Assembly: GCA_002205965.3 (NCBI GenBank)
Contig: NADL03000464.1
Span: forward strand, 1,860,001 to 1,924,000
Direction: 5' to 3'
DNA: 64,000 bases
DNA from: Kappaphycus alvarezii
Lineage: Eukaryota; Rhodophyta; Florideophyceae; Gigartinales; Solieriaceae
Within the stretch, counting starts at the first letter, position 1. Each line of letters opens with the position of its first letter. This document shows, piece after piece, positions 9,508 to 19,560 of this stretch. Made by a program: the position numbers and the translations under genes. Under the pieces are notes generated by a model, which saw nothing but the letters and a program-made list of their open reading frames with translations, made no database searches and was not told where the DNA came from.

Positions 9508-11371
9508 CCTTACCGTCGCGGAGAAACTGGTGGTTTGTGCCAAACAGATTCGCAAGACGAAGGGACGTTCAAGTATAAATTGGCGAGGGTGTGGGGCCTA
9601 TGTTGCTTGCCATTTGTTGGTGATTGCGCAATTTATGAACAGAAGAACATTGTTACTGCGCGTTGTCAACCAAACATGGCTATGTGTGCCATTTTGACTT
9701 GGCCGCAACGCGGAGCATCCGTATGATTATGAAGCCAGACATCCCGCAACCCTCCCCGCCGCGCTCATACGAAAATATCGACAGCAGAGCCAAATTCCGA
9801 CGCTTATGCATCTCACCGTTTGGTTGGAAACAGTGTCCCTCATCAGTTTGGTTTCCCCGTGATCATAAACATTAAATGCGAGTCTTTGCCATGCAGTCAA
9901 TGAGGAGTTACGAGCCTTCTACTTGCGCATATGAGCTTATTTTGAGAAAGAAGAAACATCGCGCGACGTTGTAACGTCAACTCACTGTCAACGTTACTTG
10001 CCGAGAAAGAGAAATGAAGTCCAGGCCGGAAATAGAGCGCAAATAAGTGGAAATCTCTTTGCTATCTCAGGAGGGAGGTGAGAAAGGCTAACCTAATAAT
10101 GTGGTTGCGACTGCATGTAGCATATTTGAAACGAAATAAAGTGGAGGATGCGAAAGGGCATGGCGATCGTAGGGGGGCAAGAAATGGTGCAGTTTGTTGG
10201 AATTTAAACGTGAGGTAGAGTAAATGTGGTGTGTGGCCTCCGGTGCGCACTGGGCTAAATAATGAGTAAATATCATCTCTTTCTCAGTTGAGGATGCAGA
10301 AGCGGTTCCGGTTTGGTCTTGTGAGGTTTTTCGTGTGTGTCTTTTTAGAGCAGAAACCACGTGGCGAAGAAGGCGGTAGCGTGCTGAAGGATCTCATACG
10401 AAAGTTTGGTAACTTCCACAGCGGAAAGCGGAACAGCCATGTGGCTCGGACCAGTTGTTTCATGTGGTCCATAGTGTTGCTGGGGAAGGAAAAAATTGCA
10501 AAACTGGCCAAATTTGTGGGATTTATCACGCGGTGAAACGTTGCCGAGTCTTAATTTATTAAATCTTTTTAGTGAGAGATTTATTTGTGATACAATCACT
10601 GGTCGATTGGTCATTAATTTGTTGATTTCAGACAAATGGAGCAATGGTGAAGTTCTGTCGCGGTGCATGCTGCGGTAAGGTTATAGCCTAGAGAGGCTTT
10701 ATGACGTTAGGATTCATTTGGATAACAGTTCGTGTCCACGACTGCTTTTACCAGAAATACAGTAGCATTATCATGCTAACCTCATGTAAACATGCAACGG
10801 GCACGAAAACATTTTCCCACAAATTGGATGCACCGTCGAGGGAACTGTATGAAACGTGAGACTGTGCCGGCAATTATCTTTCAACTAATTAAACGTTAGA
10901 TATCAGGCGAAAAGGGATACGATACCATTCGGTAGAAATGTAACAGTTTTCCACGAGGATTATACAGGTTAATTGGGCTTTAAGAGAGAGGATGCTTTGC
11001 ATCGAAAAGTAAGCAGATTCTGTACAGGTCTAATGATGGGCAGCTTAATGATAACATCTCGGGCTTTTCAGTCTCATGAATTTCATGTGCCACATTTGAC
11101 AGCGAGCTATTTGCCCCGTGAGCTGTATAAAAAGTTTTCAGTTAACGACAAGAGTCAAAATGCTTGCCGATGGTTGGTGCCACGATTTCATATTTATCGA
11201 CTAGAGCGCATCGGTAGAGCGGAGATATATTGACAACCTGTCGTATCGTTTGCGCAGGGGGAAAGTTGGGGTATTTTTATGATTGAAAAATAGGTTAGCC
11301 TGTGTTCCAAAGGGGAATATGTGGGGCGATTTAATATTTGAAAAATATGGTCGGTTGCGGCCCGAAATATC
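9508..11371. other. Intergenic region without a recognisable gene
   Basis: Several frames of 60-107 codons exist on both strands and overlap each other without domains, so I treat them as chance. Nothing resembling an RNA gene, LTR or terminal repeat was found by eye. Confidence 0.4.
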
Positions 11372-11698
11372 CTACAGGGTGCGCAGTAATACCTCTAAAA
11401 TTACCCTAGCTAGAAAGCCGGCTCCTGTTCCAAAGTCCATCAAATAATTGGTACAAGTAGTCGGCATGGAGGAACCAGTAAGCGCGTTTGCGTAGGTGTC
11501 TCTGCCTTTGTTGTAGTGGTATAGGTGCTGTGAAACGATGGACACATATGTTTGGTTAGCATACAAGCGCGAGAGGGCTACTGGAACGAATCTTGTCGGA
11601 TGTAGCCAGACCGGTTGCAGATGCGCATAGCTAGGCTGCTCGTGATAGGTTCCTCGAATTGAAGCTGACTTGTCCAGTATGTCCAAACTAAGAATCAT
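11372..11698 (-). CDS. Small hypothetical ORF
   Basis: A 108-codon frame starting ATG (MILSLDILDKSASIRGTYHE) and ending with a hydrophobic tail FLARVILEVLLRTL. I do not recognise it. It stands alone on its strand, just upstream of the retroelement pile-up. Composition does not explain the frame, but length alone does not prove it is expressed. Confidence 0.2.
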   Translation of the reverse strand: MILSLDILDKSASIRGTYHEQPSYAHLQPVWLHPTRFVPVALSRLYANQTYVSIVSQHLYHYNKGRDTYANALTGSSMPTTCTNYLMDFGTGAGFLARVILEVLLRTL

Positions 11699-12129
11699 GA
11701 AACATGGAGCCCCAACCTTTCGTTCAATCCGTGAGGGTTCAGTAGGTTCATACCTGCATCTTTAGCAGAGGTAGCCACGGCATATGGTGCAATGTCTGTT
11801 CAGAAAAAGCAAAATTGAGGGAGACGCAAGGAGACAAAATGTGATACAACGCCATACTTTGCAGAGATGTGTGCCTCAAAGTGGCGGCTATCCGCAACTT
11901 CAGAACCGATTGGGCGTTTTGTTAGGTTCAACCGCCACATCCGCCAAAGTAACGATTTCGATCATTTCAGAACAGCAGACGCATAGTGCAGGACAGTACT
12001 GTGCAGTTAGCATTTGTACAGCATTTTGTTGTATTGTACAGTACTGTAGAGCACCGTACGTACCGCTTCACGTATTGGCGTCGACAACACAGGCACTTAC
12101 AGTAACAGCGTCTTTTCCTACGACAAAAG

Positions 12130-13018
12130 TGTTACTGTATGCCCACAACAGGACACTTGAGTGCATGAAGGGCTACCTCTCGGCGACAGTGGGTCAGTCA
12201 TTTCCAGCCTCCATGGCTCGCTCCGGTACGAAAGCACCGATGTACTGCGTCCCATCTCCGGGGCTAAAGATTTTTCGTTGTGGTTCCAATATGTTGTCAA
12301 GTCTCACTCTTCCCTCCGCAGACACCATGCCCAAAGGAACTGCGCGAAATGCTCGACTGTTTCAGCGACCACCTCCTTCATTGCTTGCACGGAGGCGAAA
12401 GGACGCGGCGTCACGACCGTCATGTCGATCTACTGGCCATTGCTCTGAAAAGGGCAGCTCGTCACTCAGTCGTGGAACCGCGAGAAGGGCTTTACCGCAC
12501 CAGATCCGATATCGGGGGATTCAGCTTTTAATTATCTCGGACACCGAGGCATCTTTAAATAAAACTATCCTATTCGATACGGTATTAGCGCAATGGGGCA
12601 TACCGGCGGCACGGACTTTTTCGACATCACCTTAGTCAACCCCTTGGCACCCTCTCGCAGCTGAGTTCGCAACTTCAACCCGCTGACCTCACCTAACGCG
12701 AGAGTGAGGAGATACAGGTTATTCGTTGCGAATTCTGCCAAAGGTAGACTTATTCCCGTCCCCACCTCCACTCTGGGAGGTTGGCACCCGGATGCCTACG
12801 CGCTGAGAAGCGACGCCGCACAGAATGTGGGAGTAAGGACAATGGAGACATGTGAAGAGGGTAAAAGAGAAGTCCACATTGAAAAGGCAAGTCACAGCGG
12901 CATCAGTGACCAATGCCGCATGCTTCATGGCTAGGCTCCAGCCCGTTCTTTTAGTGGGGAATTTTGGTTATTTTAATGCATGGAAGATGTAGTCGGTTAT
13001 ATCCACGCTGCTAATGCG
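12130..13018 (+). pseudogene. Retroelement 3' end, copy A (zinc-like and endonuclease-like domain)
   Basis: A 5'-truncated, multi-frame remnant of a reverse-transcriptase element. In order it shows LPLGDSG, a zinc-like cluster TPCPKELREMLDCFSDHLLH (about 12316-12375), ERTRRHDRHVDLLA, EPREGLYRTRSDI, GGTDFFDITLVNPLAP (about 12605-12655) and PVPTSTLGGWHPDAY. The C..C..D..GDH.L.C cluster followed by R-x-x-D-I and D-I/V-T is the layout of restriction-like endonuclease tails of site-selective non-LTR elements; that assignment is inference. A tail with GGTTATTTTAATGCATGG ends near CTAATGCG at about 13018, matching the terminus defined at 32999. Confidence 0.68.
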
Positions 13019-13029
13019 TTATACGGGAT

Positions 13030-13200
13030 AAGTAGTCGCTAATGGGTAACACTACAGTACATGACCTTCCTTACAGAGCCGGCTCAATGCCAGCGAGCAG
13101 GCATGCCGCGTTGGACATGACGGCCGCGGCAGCGTGCCTTTGGGTAAGCCCCGCTCTAACCATCCCATAGGTCTCCATCGCTCGAACGGGTTTCTAGGGT
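13030..13200 (-). pseudogene. Retroelement 3' end, copy E (short fragment)
   Basis: The minus strand reads a last-exon-like piece (ATGGAGACCTATGGGATGG...) that aligns with the end of copy B at 14210-14345: it shares GTCATGTCCAACG, GGCATTGAGCC and GTTACCCATTA. It is cut where copy B begins, so it is either truncated at insertion or was interrupted by B. Confidence 0.55.
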
Positions 13201-13203
13201 GAC

Positions 13204-14350
13204 GTGGGCAAGCGGCAAACTTCTTACTTATTCGACGGAATGATGGAGCGTGGCGTCCGAACGTTGGCTGGAGGAGTTCTCGATTTTGAAAATTTTCGGG
13301 AACTGCAACTACCTGTCAAATCTAAGGAGGCAAGAAAAACCGCCCTATGGACTACGATAAACGTCCGCGAAAGATATCGCAGGTGCTGCGTTTCTGGCCT
13401 CTAGTTCAGCCTCCAACAGGCTGTGCGAAAAGGTTTTGCCCGCCTCCATCAGGAGTCTCACAACATATGAAGATGCCCTGGAGGCTCACCGGCTTTGGTC
13501 TAAACCCTGCTTACAGTCAAGGATTCTTCCGTTCAGTGCCTTTTGCTCGAACAAAACACCTTCGCGAAAGACACTCACGGAAGCAGTCCACGAGGCTGTG
13601 CAAGACCGTATACCTCTCGGAGACGCAGGGAGGCAGTCTTTTCGTGCTTCGATGGCGCTACCAGGGGCGAAGGAATTGCCGTACAGTTCCCCTGCCCGGG
13701 TCTGAAGACTAGTACCGACGCCGCGAATTCTCGACATGGTCTCAATACTACTCTCAAGTTCCGCTTTTCGCTCCAGACACACCGTGCCCGAGGAGGAACT
13801 GTCCGGAAACACTTGACTGCTGCCGGGACCATCTCCTGCACTGTGTTCACGGAGGCCACAGAATTCGAATAGATGACCGCCAAGTTCACTTGCTTGCCCA
13901 GGACCTGCAGAAAGCTGCTCGTCACCCTGCCGAGGGATGGCCTTCATCGGACAAGGCCGGACATCAGGGCAATGGGAAGCACTGGAGGCACGTTGCCAAC
14001 CCACTCGCCCATCCAACAGGAGAGTGCGCACCTTTAACCCGCTCACATCCCTCAACGCGGCAAAGGCTGCAAAGTATAGAAGATATGAATCTTTTGCCGC
14101 GACCGCCGCCCGAAGCAGGCTCATGCCTATCCCTATATCCACCCTCAGAGGCTGTCACTCAGACGCCTACGCAATGCTAACCGACGTGGCGCGGAACGTG
14201 GCTGTTAGGGCAATGGAGACATACGGGACGGTTTGAGCGGTTTTAACCCAGAGGCATGCGGCAGCAGCAGTGATGTCCAACGAATCATGCCTGCTGATAG
14301 GCATTGAGCCAGCCATTAAGGCACACGAGTGACATTACCCATTATCCTGA
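13204..14350 (+). pseudogene. Retroelement 3' end, copy B (RT thumb to C-terminus)
   Basis: The longest plus-strand copy. It begins with GGVLDFENFRELQLPVKSK and SAKDIAGAAFLAS (about 13270-13402), the conserved segment just after the reverse-transcriptase domain in this group. It then gives LTTYEDALEAHRLWSKPCL, IPLGDAGRQSFRASM, the zinc-like TPCPRRNCPETLDCCRDHLL, DDRQVHLLAQDLQKAARHP, VRTFNPLTSLNAAKAAKY and PIPISTLRGCHSDAY, ending GTV at 14236 with a tail to about 14350. The frame changes at least four times, so it is not functional. The catalytic RT palm is absent. Confidence 0.72.
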
Positions 14351-14351
14351 A

Positions 14352-15660
14352 CACGTCTAGCATACACCAGGGGATAGGCGAACCGCACTTTTCAAATATG
14401 TGTAAATAGGGGGTTAATTTACTGTGGTAGATATGTGGGTTGGTATCCAGTAAATTTGTACCCGAGCGTAGATATCATATCATTGTCAAGCCAATTGCGA
14501 AACCGTCCGATGCGTCGAAAGCTGTGGATGGCACTGCAATCTACCAGAAGGTGAAGTGACGCCAGCCACCTTCTGGTAGATTGGAGTGCAGCAAACAAGC
14601 GGCATTGAGGTTACTGTCAAAGCGGAGTGCCGCTGCAAAAGAATGGCTCTAACCTTCGAAAACCGTTCCATTGCGCGGGTGGCAACGGTTCTCAGTTCCT
14701 TGACGACGGAGAACGCCGCCGGATGCCAACCTCCAAGCGTTGAGATGGGAACAGGAACCAGCCTGTTTCTCCCAGGCAGCTCAGCAAGAACCCTTGGTAT
14801 TCCGCTGCTCTCTGCGTGAGCTGCGTTGAGGCTTGTGAGTGGGTTGAAAGCCCTGGCTCTTGCGTGGGAGGGAGGGAGCGGGTTGACAAAGGTTACGTCG
14901 AAATAATCCGTGCCACCGGCGGCTCCCATCGCCCACATCCGGCCTCGTCCTGTTTTGGTAGTGTAGACGAGGTTCGATGAATGGACGTCGGGGCGGCTCT
15001 TGCAAGTCGTTCCCCAGTAAATCACCTGGTTGTTATGGCGAGTAATTTCGCTCGCAGCCAAAGCGACAATGTAGCAAATGGTCCCCGTAGATATCCAGCA
15101 TTTCATGGCATCCTGCTTTGGGGCAAGGGGTACCTGGGGCGAATAAGGGGGTTTGGCAAAAGTACTGGAACCACACGAAAGTCTTTGCTCTTGATGTGCG
15201 TCCTCAATCCAGGGCAAGGTGCACAGTAGACCCAGCCTTTGGCACCGGGGAGGACATGCTAGCGCGGAAGGCGCGGGTGCGGATGTTTCCGAGCGGCAAG
15301 GCCTCTTGCGCAGCAATATGAATTGCATCTGTTAGCTTCTTCTGCGACGGTGGGTTGGATGAGCAGAAATTGCTAACCGGAATTCGTTCTGAGGGTCGAC
15401 AAGAGGCGCTCCATGTGGTAAAGGCGGCTGTAGCATCCTCGTACTGCGTCAGGTCTTGAACACAGGACGGCAAAGACTTCTCGCATAACTGCTGCGTCGC
15501 GGCGCTGGACGCAAAAAAACGAAGCGGCGGCGACATCTCGCGCGGAGGAGAGGCCGATTCCCAAGGTCGGCTAAGTCCTGGCAGAATATGAGTGGGAGAC
15601 ACAATTGGCACCAGAGAGGGATGTCCAGTTTACGGCTATCGACTCAAGGCAGCGGTTTGG
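14352..15660 (-). pseudogene. Retroelement 3' end, copy C (minus strand)
   Basis: It reads GLSSARDVAAASFF (about 15555), LTQYEDATAAFTTWSASC, LPLGNIRTRAFRASM, CPKAGCHEMLDIYGDHLLHC (about 15110-15051), SRPDVHSSNLVYTTKTGRGR, GGTDYFDVTFVNPLPP, FNPLTSLNAAHAESSGIPRV and PVPISTLGGWHPAAF, then ERFSKVRAILLQRHSALTV. It is the best preserved C-terminal domain of the set, with about three frame changes. Its tail (14391-14352) matches the tail of copy D (16171-16209). It lies tail-to-tail with copy B. Confidence 0.74.
14537..14583. repeat. 17-bp perfect hairpin in copy C
   Basis: Arms CAATCTACCAGAAGGTG (14537-14553) and its exact complement (14567-14583), separated by 13 bp. It lies at the very end of the coding remnant of copy C. 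Confidence 0.9.
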
Positions 15661-15689
15661 GCAAGGGCAACTCGCTCGCCCAGTTGAGT

Positions 15690-16235
15690 AAGGCCTTTGA
15701 CGCCATGCCAAAGGGATGAGCGGACCGCGGCATTCGGAGCCTCGTTGTCAGTGGATGGTTGCAAGGGCTGGCTTTTATGCCAACCGGCTCAAGCCTGGCA
15801 CCTACATCTCGGACCGCAATTATAAAGACGTGGTTGCAGTTCTATTTCAGGGCACCACTGTTCCCTCCTGCTTCAAGATGCCATAAGTGGAGGTCCACGC
15901 CACTCATGATTAGTATGGTGACCAAGCGCTGCGCTGTGCCTATGGCACGAATCGCAAACATGTTTGTTTGTCGCGGACCTCTCCAAAGCCGCCCGGCATC
16001 CTGTCCGCGAGCCCCCGGCGTCGGTGAGAGCAATTCCGTACAGCGCCTGGTAGCAAGACTTCTATGGAGCGTCGAAGGTATCCGCAGCAGGACTGGCCTT
16101 GCGGACAGTAGACAGGTTGATGCACAGAGATGCGTAAATGGGATTGATTTTGGTTCTTGATGTTTGAAAAGTGCTGTTCGACTATCCTCCGGTGTATGCT
16201 AGACGCGTTAAAGGGGGAAATTTTTGGGTTATTTT
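15690..16235 (+). pseudogene. Retroelement 3' end, copy D
   Basis: It contains WMVARAGFYANRLKPGTYIS, then in another frame FRAPLFPPASRCHK and YGDQALRCAYGTNRKH (about 15860-15965), which is the same zinc-like block. It lies head-to-head with copy C. The tail (16171-16235) includes GTGTATGCTAGACGCGTTAA and GGGTTATTTTAA, linking the tails of copies C and A into one family. The domain after the zinc-like block is badly decayed. Confidence 0.6.
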
Positions 16236-16269
16236 AACTTCAAGAACCAAATGCCCAACATCGTCTTCA

Positions 16270-16881
16270 ATCATATGAGCGAGCCGTCTACGAAAAACCC
16301 TAGCCGACAGATTTGAGCGCCTCATTACTCAGGAGAAGGAAACTGTGAAGCATAAAGGGGAGGCCAGCGGTATTATTGAGAGACACGGAGACAAGGAGGT
16401 GCTTTTTGGACGATATATTCATCAAGAGACTGACGAAAAGGAGGAAGTTTCTCGGGTAGAAAAAGATGAACAAAATGAGATTGAGAGACGTTTGGTGCAT
16501 GCTGGAGAACATATTAGGTCTCACGCACTCAAACGTTCTGGAATAAGCGACAAGCAGTGTGAAAACATAGGCTCCGGTAGAAAATAGAAGCGGAACAGGG
16601 CGATGGAAACTGCCGGTTCCGATGATGAAGTTACTTCTTCTCTGCTTTCTCAAGCGCAAGAAAGCCGTGAGTCTGAAAAGAAGAGACTAGAGTTGGAGAG
16701 AGAGCGCTTGGATTCAGATAGAGAAAGAGAGCTCTTTGAAGCAGCACAAGTGACAACAAATCGGCGTCTTGCCTTGGACGAAAAATGCGTTGAGTTGGAA
16801 AGAGAAGAACGCAAGCAAGCAATGGAAGAGAGAAAGCAGATAGTGAGCATATTCGAACTACTGTCAAAGAAGTTGCAGTAG
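16270..16881 (+). pseudogene. Myb/trihelix-like protein of PIF/Harbinger module 1
   Basis: The upstream frame reads RDRFERLITQEKETVKHKGE, then SGIIERHGDKEVLFGRYIHQ and a Glu/Arg/Lys-rich coiled-coil region (EKKRLELERERLDSDREREL) ending EERKQIVSIFELLSKKLQ. One stop near 16585 splits two open segments. The short DNA-binding-like head and charged coiled coil resemble the second ORF (Myb/SANT-like) that accompanies Harbinger transposases. Its 3' end is only 99 bp from the 3' end of the facing transposase, and a homologous ORF occupies the same position at 48,929-49,429. Confidence 0.55.
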
Positions 16882-16977
16882 CTTGCATTTTCTTGCGTCA
16901 TGTTTTGTCTTTTAATGCTCCTCTTTCGTGCATTTCTCGTATCTTTCACCATTGAACAGGTATTGGAGATGGGGTGG

Positions 16978-18060
16978 ACTTACATGTTGACGTATTCTTC
17001 GAAGGAAGGGGCCTTAAATCTAAAGAAGCTGGCAGTTCTTCCCCCCTTCTCTAGTTGTGTCTTAAAATTTAGCAGTAGTCGTGAAGCTATGTATAGAAGT
17101 GCGATAGGTGACCTTCGTACTCGTAGCAACTGCAAAAAAATCATTCCTTCTCCATAGTTATTTAAAATCCTTGTAGTTCTATTCAACATACACCCTTGTG
17201 CACTCATTTCTGTATTATATACAGCTCGTTTTTTCCGTTGCAGTTGCCTTTTGAATGCTACTTGTAACCATGGCCGCAGCATGTATATATATATATACAT
17301 GCAGCATGTATATAGCAGCATATATATAACACTGACTTCCCTGTATCACTAAGCAATCATTCAGTACCTCTGCTGTCACGCTATCCCGCAATAGCGTTGA
17401 GTCATGTCTTCGACCCACTTCAGGCCCGTATTGTGAGAATATAAGGCCGTCTGGTGTTGTAATTGTTTGATATACCAGGCAGTGCGTTCTTTTGTGTCTG
17501 GAATAACAAACTCGTTGGTTGCTACCAATAACTCCTGACGGGTGATTCTTATTTTCGTACAATCTATGAAGCCGACGCAGCTGTATAATAGAGCTGCTGC
17601 ATCTTGTATTGACTTGGCATAAAATTCAGCCCTTTTTTCAGCACAGTAGCTTGTAAAGTTGTTACTAGATGTCAGCTAGACTGCAAAAACGATTCCAGAA
17701 CTTCCCAAAAAACTTCGGAGAGGTGGGAACAGCGCATACCAAATACTATCTCCAAGGCAAACCAGTTTACGGCAGTTGAAAGCCTTCTCAGCACAATACA
17801 GCACGCCGTTATCGGGCTACATGCGTATCGATTCCTCGCAGTTCTTCCTGTCGTCTAGTTCATAGTACTTCATACTCGTCCGATATCAGACTTAAAACAG
17901 AAGTCATGTAGAGCATGTTCCTCGGTATATGTTCAAGGTAAACGTTGTAACCTGAACATGGAGAGAACTGGTAATTATGTTCTTGATATCTGTCCACGCC
18001 TCCTTGACTCCCCTATAACTATAACACCAGATCTTCCGCTGTGTCCTCTGTAAGAGCCAA
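16978..18060 (-). pseudogene. PIF/Harbinger-like DDE transposase, module 1
   Basis: Minus-strand segments read CVGFIDCTKIR (about 17570, family consensus ID-G-T), NQRVCYSRHKRTHCLVYQTI, TPDGLIFSQYGPEVGRRHDS and TLLRDS (about 17520-17370), then VRRSPIALLYIASRLLLNF and APSFEEYVNM at the C-terminus (16980). This is the order of a DDE_4/Harbinger nuclease. The Asp of the first block is present with Cys replacing Gly after it; the HDS block is intact; the third acidic block is not clear. A TA-repeat has expanded inside the gene and at least three frame changes are present, so it is inactive. N-terminal limits beyond about 17,600 are uncertain. Confidence 0.68.
17279..17302. repeat. 24-bp TA-rich perfect palindrome
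   Basis: GCATG, a TATATA core and CATGC form a perfect 24-bp palindrome, followed by a partial second copy (GCATGTATATAGCAGC). It interrupts the transposase remnant and looks like microsatellite expansion. Confidence 0.85.
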
Positions 18061-18360
18061 CTGCAAAACCGTCAGCCTTCTGTTTAGCCGTTTACGGGCT
18101 TTCCCAATCCGAAACGCTTCCTGTCTGACCATTTCACACTTATACAAGGAGCTAGTCTCGGACTCGGAATATCAAAACTGTCAACAGTGACAGGCTGTAA
18201 ACGAAAATAAGCATGTGCGTAAACAGAAATATTTAATTTTCGCACAAACGCTTCTTTTGTAACGTGTTGCATCTGGCTACGATTTTTGATACGAATATTC
18301 ACACAGCAGCTTAAATCCTCTAATGTAATCAATTGATGACTCGTGCCTTGACGAATAGAC

Positions 18361-18605
18361 AATAGGAAGGGGGGGTTGCTGTGTTGTGTTCTGTTCCCCG
18401 TTTCCCGCGCCACCAAGGAAGCTCTGTTTATATGGCACTGATGAATATGGCTGAAAGTTCCAAAGCCACATGCCGCGAGGCCGAAATTATTTAAAAAGTA
18501 ACTAAAATACTGCGCAAAATAATAGAAAACCAGCTTTAGAGTACAGTGGCTGAAGAGTGTAGAAAACTGAAGAAAACGTCGTACAAAAAGGTAGGTGTTT
18601 ACGGC
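18361..18605 (+). repeat. Unnamed dispersed repeat, copy R1
   Basis: It starts GGAAGGGGGGGTTGCTGTG and carries GCCACATGCCGCGAGGCCGA, an A-rich block with TAACTAAAATACTG, TAGAGTACAGTGGCTGA and ends near GGTAGGTGTTTACGG. Three other copies are present. It has no coding capacity; a solo LTR, SINE or MITE are all possible. Confidence 0.7.
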
Positions 18606-18870
18606 TGCTGAAGAGTCACCATAAATCTACCCTTTTTGACCACTTGTGTGACGCCTTTTGTTCTCAATTTTCTACTTTGTCAACTACTGTACTCTAGAGT
18701 TATTTTTTTCCACAGTATTTTAATTATTTTTAATTGTTGTCGGCCTCGTGGCGTGTAGATCTGGAACGTTCAACCACTCCTGCGGTTGCCATGTAAACAT
18801 AGCTGGCCTCTGGTGGAGTGGGGGGGTGGGAAGCGGGGACACACAACTCAAAACGCTACGGAACCCCCCT
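18594..18870 (-). repeat. Unnamed dispersed repeat, copy R2 (inverted to R1)
   Basis: On the minus strand it gives GCAGGAGTGG, GCCACGAGGCCGACAAC, AACTCTAGAGTACAGTAG, AGGCGTCACACAAGTGG and GGTGACTCTTCAGCAGCC. It abuts R1 tail to tail, producing an imperfect inverted repeat of about 250 bp per arm. Confidence 0.7.
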
Positions 18871-18929
18871 CCCTAGGATCGGAAATGTACAAAATTTAAA
18901 AGTTGACTACCGTAGGAGGAAGGGTTTCT

Positions 18930-19192
18930 GTCATGTCGTATCCTGTCTCACATTCCCCCCTTCCATCAAACATCAGCACTGTTTATATGTCAATCGCGGG
19001 TGTGGCCGGCCGTTCCAGAGCCACACGCCGCGAGGCGGACAAAATTAAAAATACCTAAAATACTTTAGAAAAAGAAAGAATAACTCTAGAGTATAGTAGC
19101 TGACAAAGTAGAAAAATGAGAACAAAAAGCTGCATACAAGTTTTCAATAAGGGCAGATTTTTGGTGACCCTTCAGGAGCCAACAAAACCACG
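18930..19192 (+). repeat. Unnamed dispersed repeat, copy R3
   Basis: It shares GAGCCACACGCCGCGAGGC, AACTCTAGAGTATAGTAGCT and the end TTTTGGTGACCCTTCAGGAG with R1, R2 and R4. The intervening A-rich block is diverged. Confidence 0.68.
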
Positions 19193-19560
19193 CCGGCCAC
19201 AGATGGAAGCTCGGTGCACTATATTACATTAACCTGGGGTTGATACAGGAACTCACTGCCCCCCCTCTACCATCACTTTCCAGCTCTGTTCCCTCCGCTC
19301 CAATAATTTTAACGCGTCACTTCAACCCCAGCACTGTCAACCGCCACATTCAAACATCCCAGATTCTCCCGCACGCGGTCCCGTACCCGCTCTGAAAGCA
19401 AGTCTATTCAGGGCAGCTGAAGCCTTTGGGAATGCTTCATCCTTTTCAGTACGAGGGGGACTCATAAGGCTTCGAACCCATCCAAAAATCCCTTCGCGGG
19501 CCACTGCAATGGCGAAGACCAACCAAAACGCGAAATAGTCAACCGGAGAAGGGCAACAAA
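19193..19560. other. Intergenic region
   Basis: No recognisable feature. Short overlapping frames occur on both strands. Confidence 0.35.
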
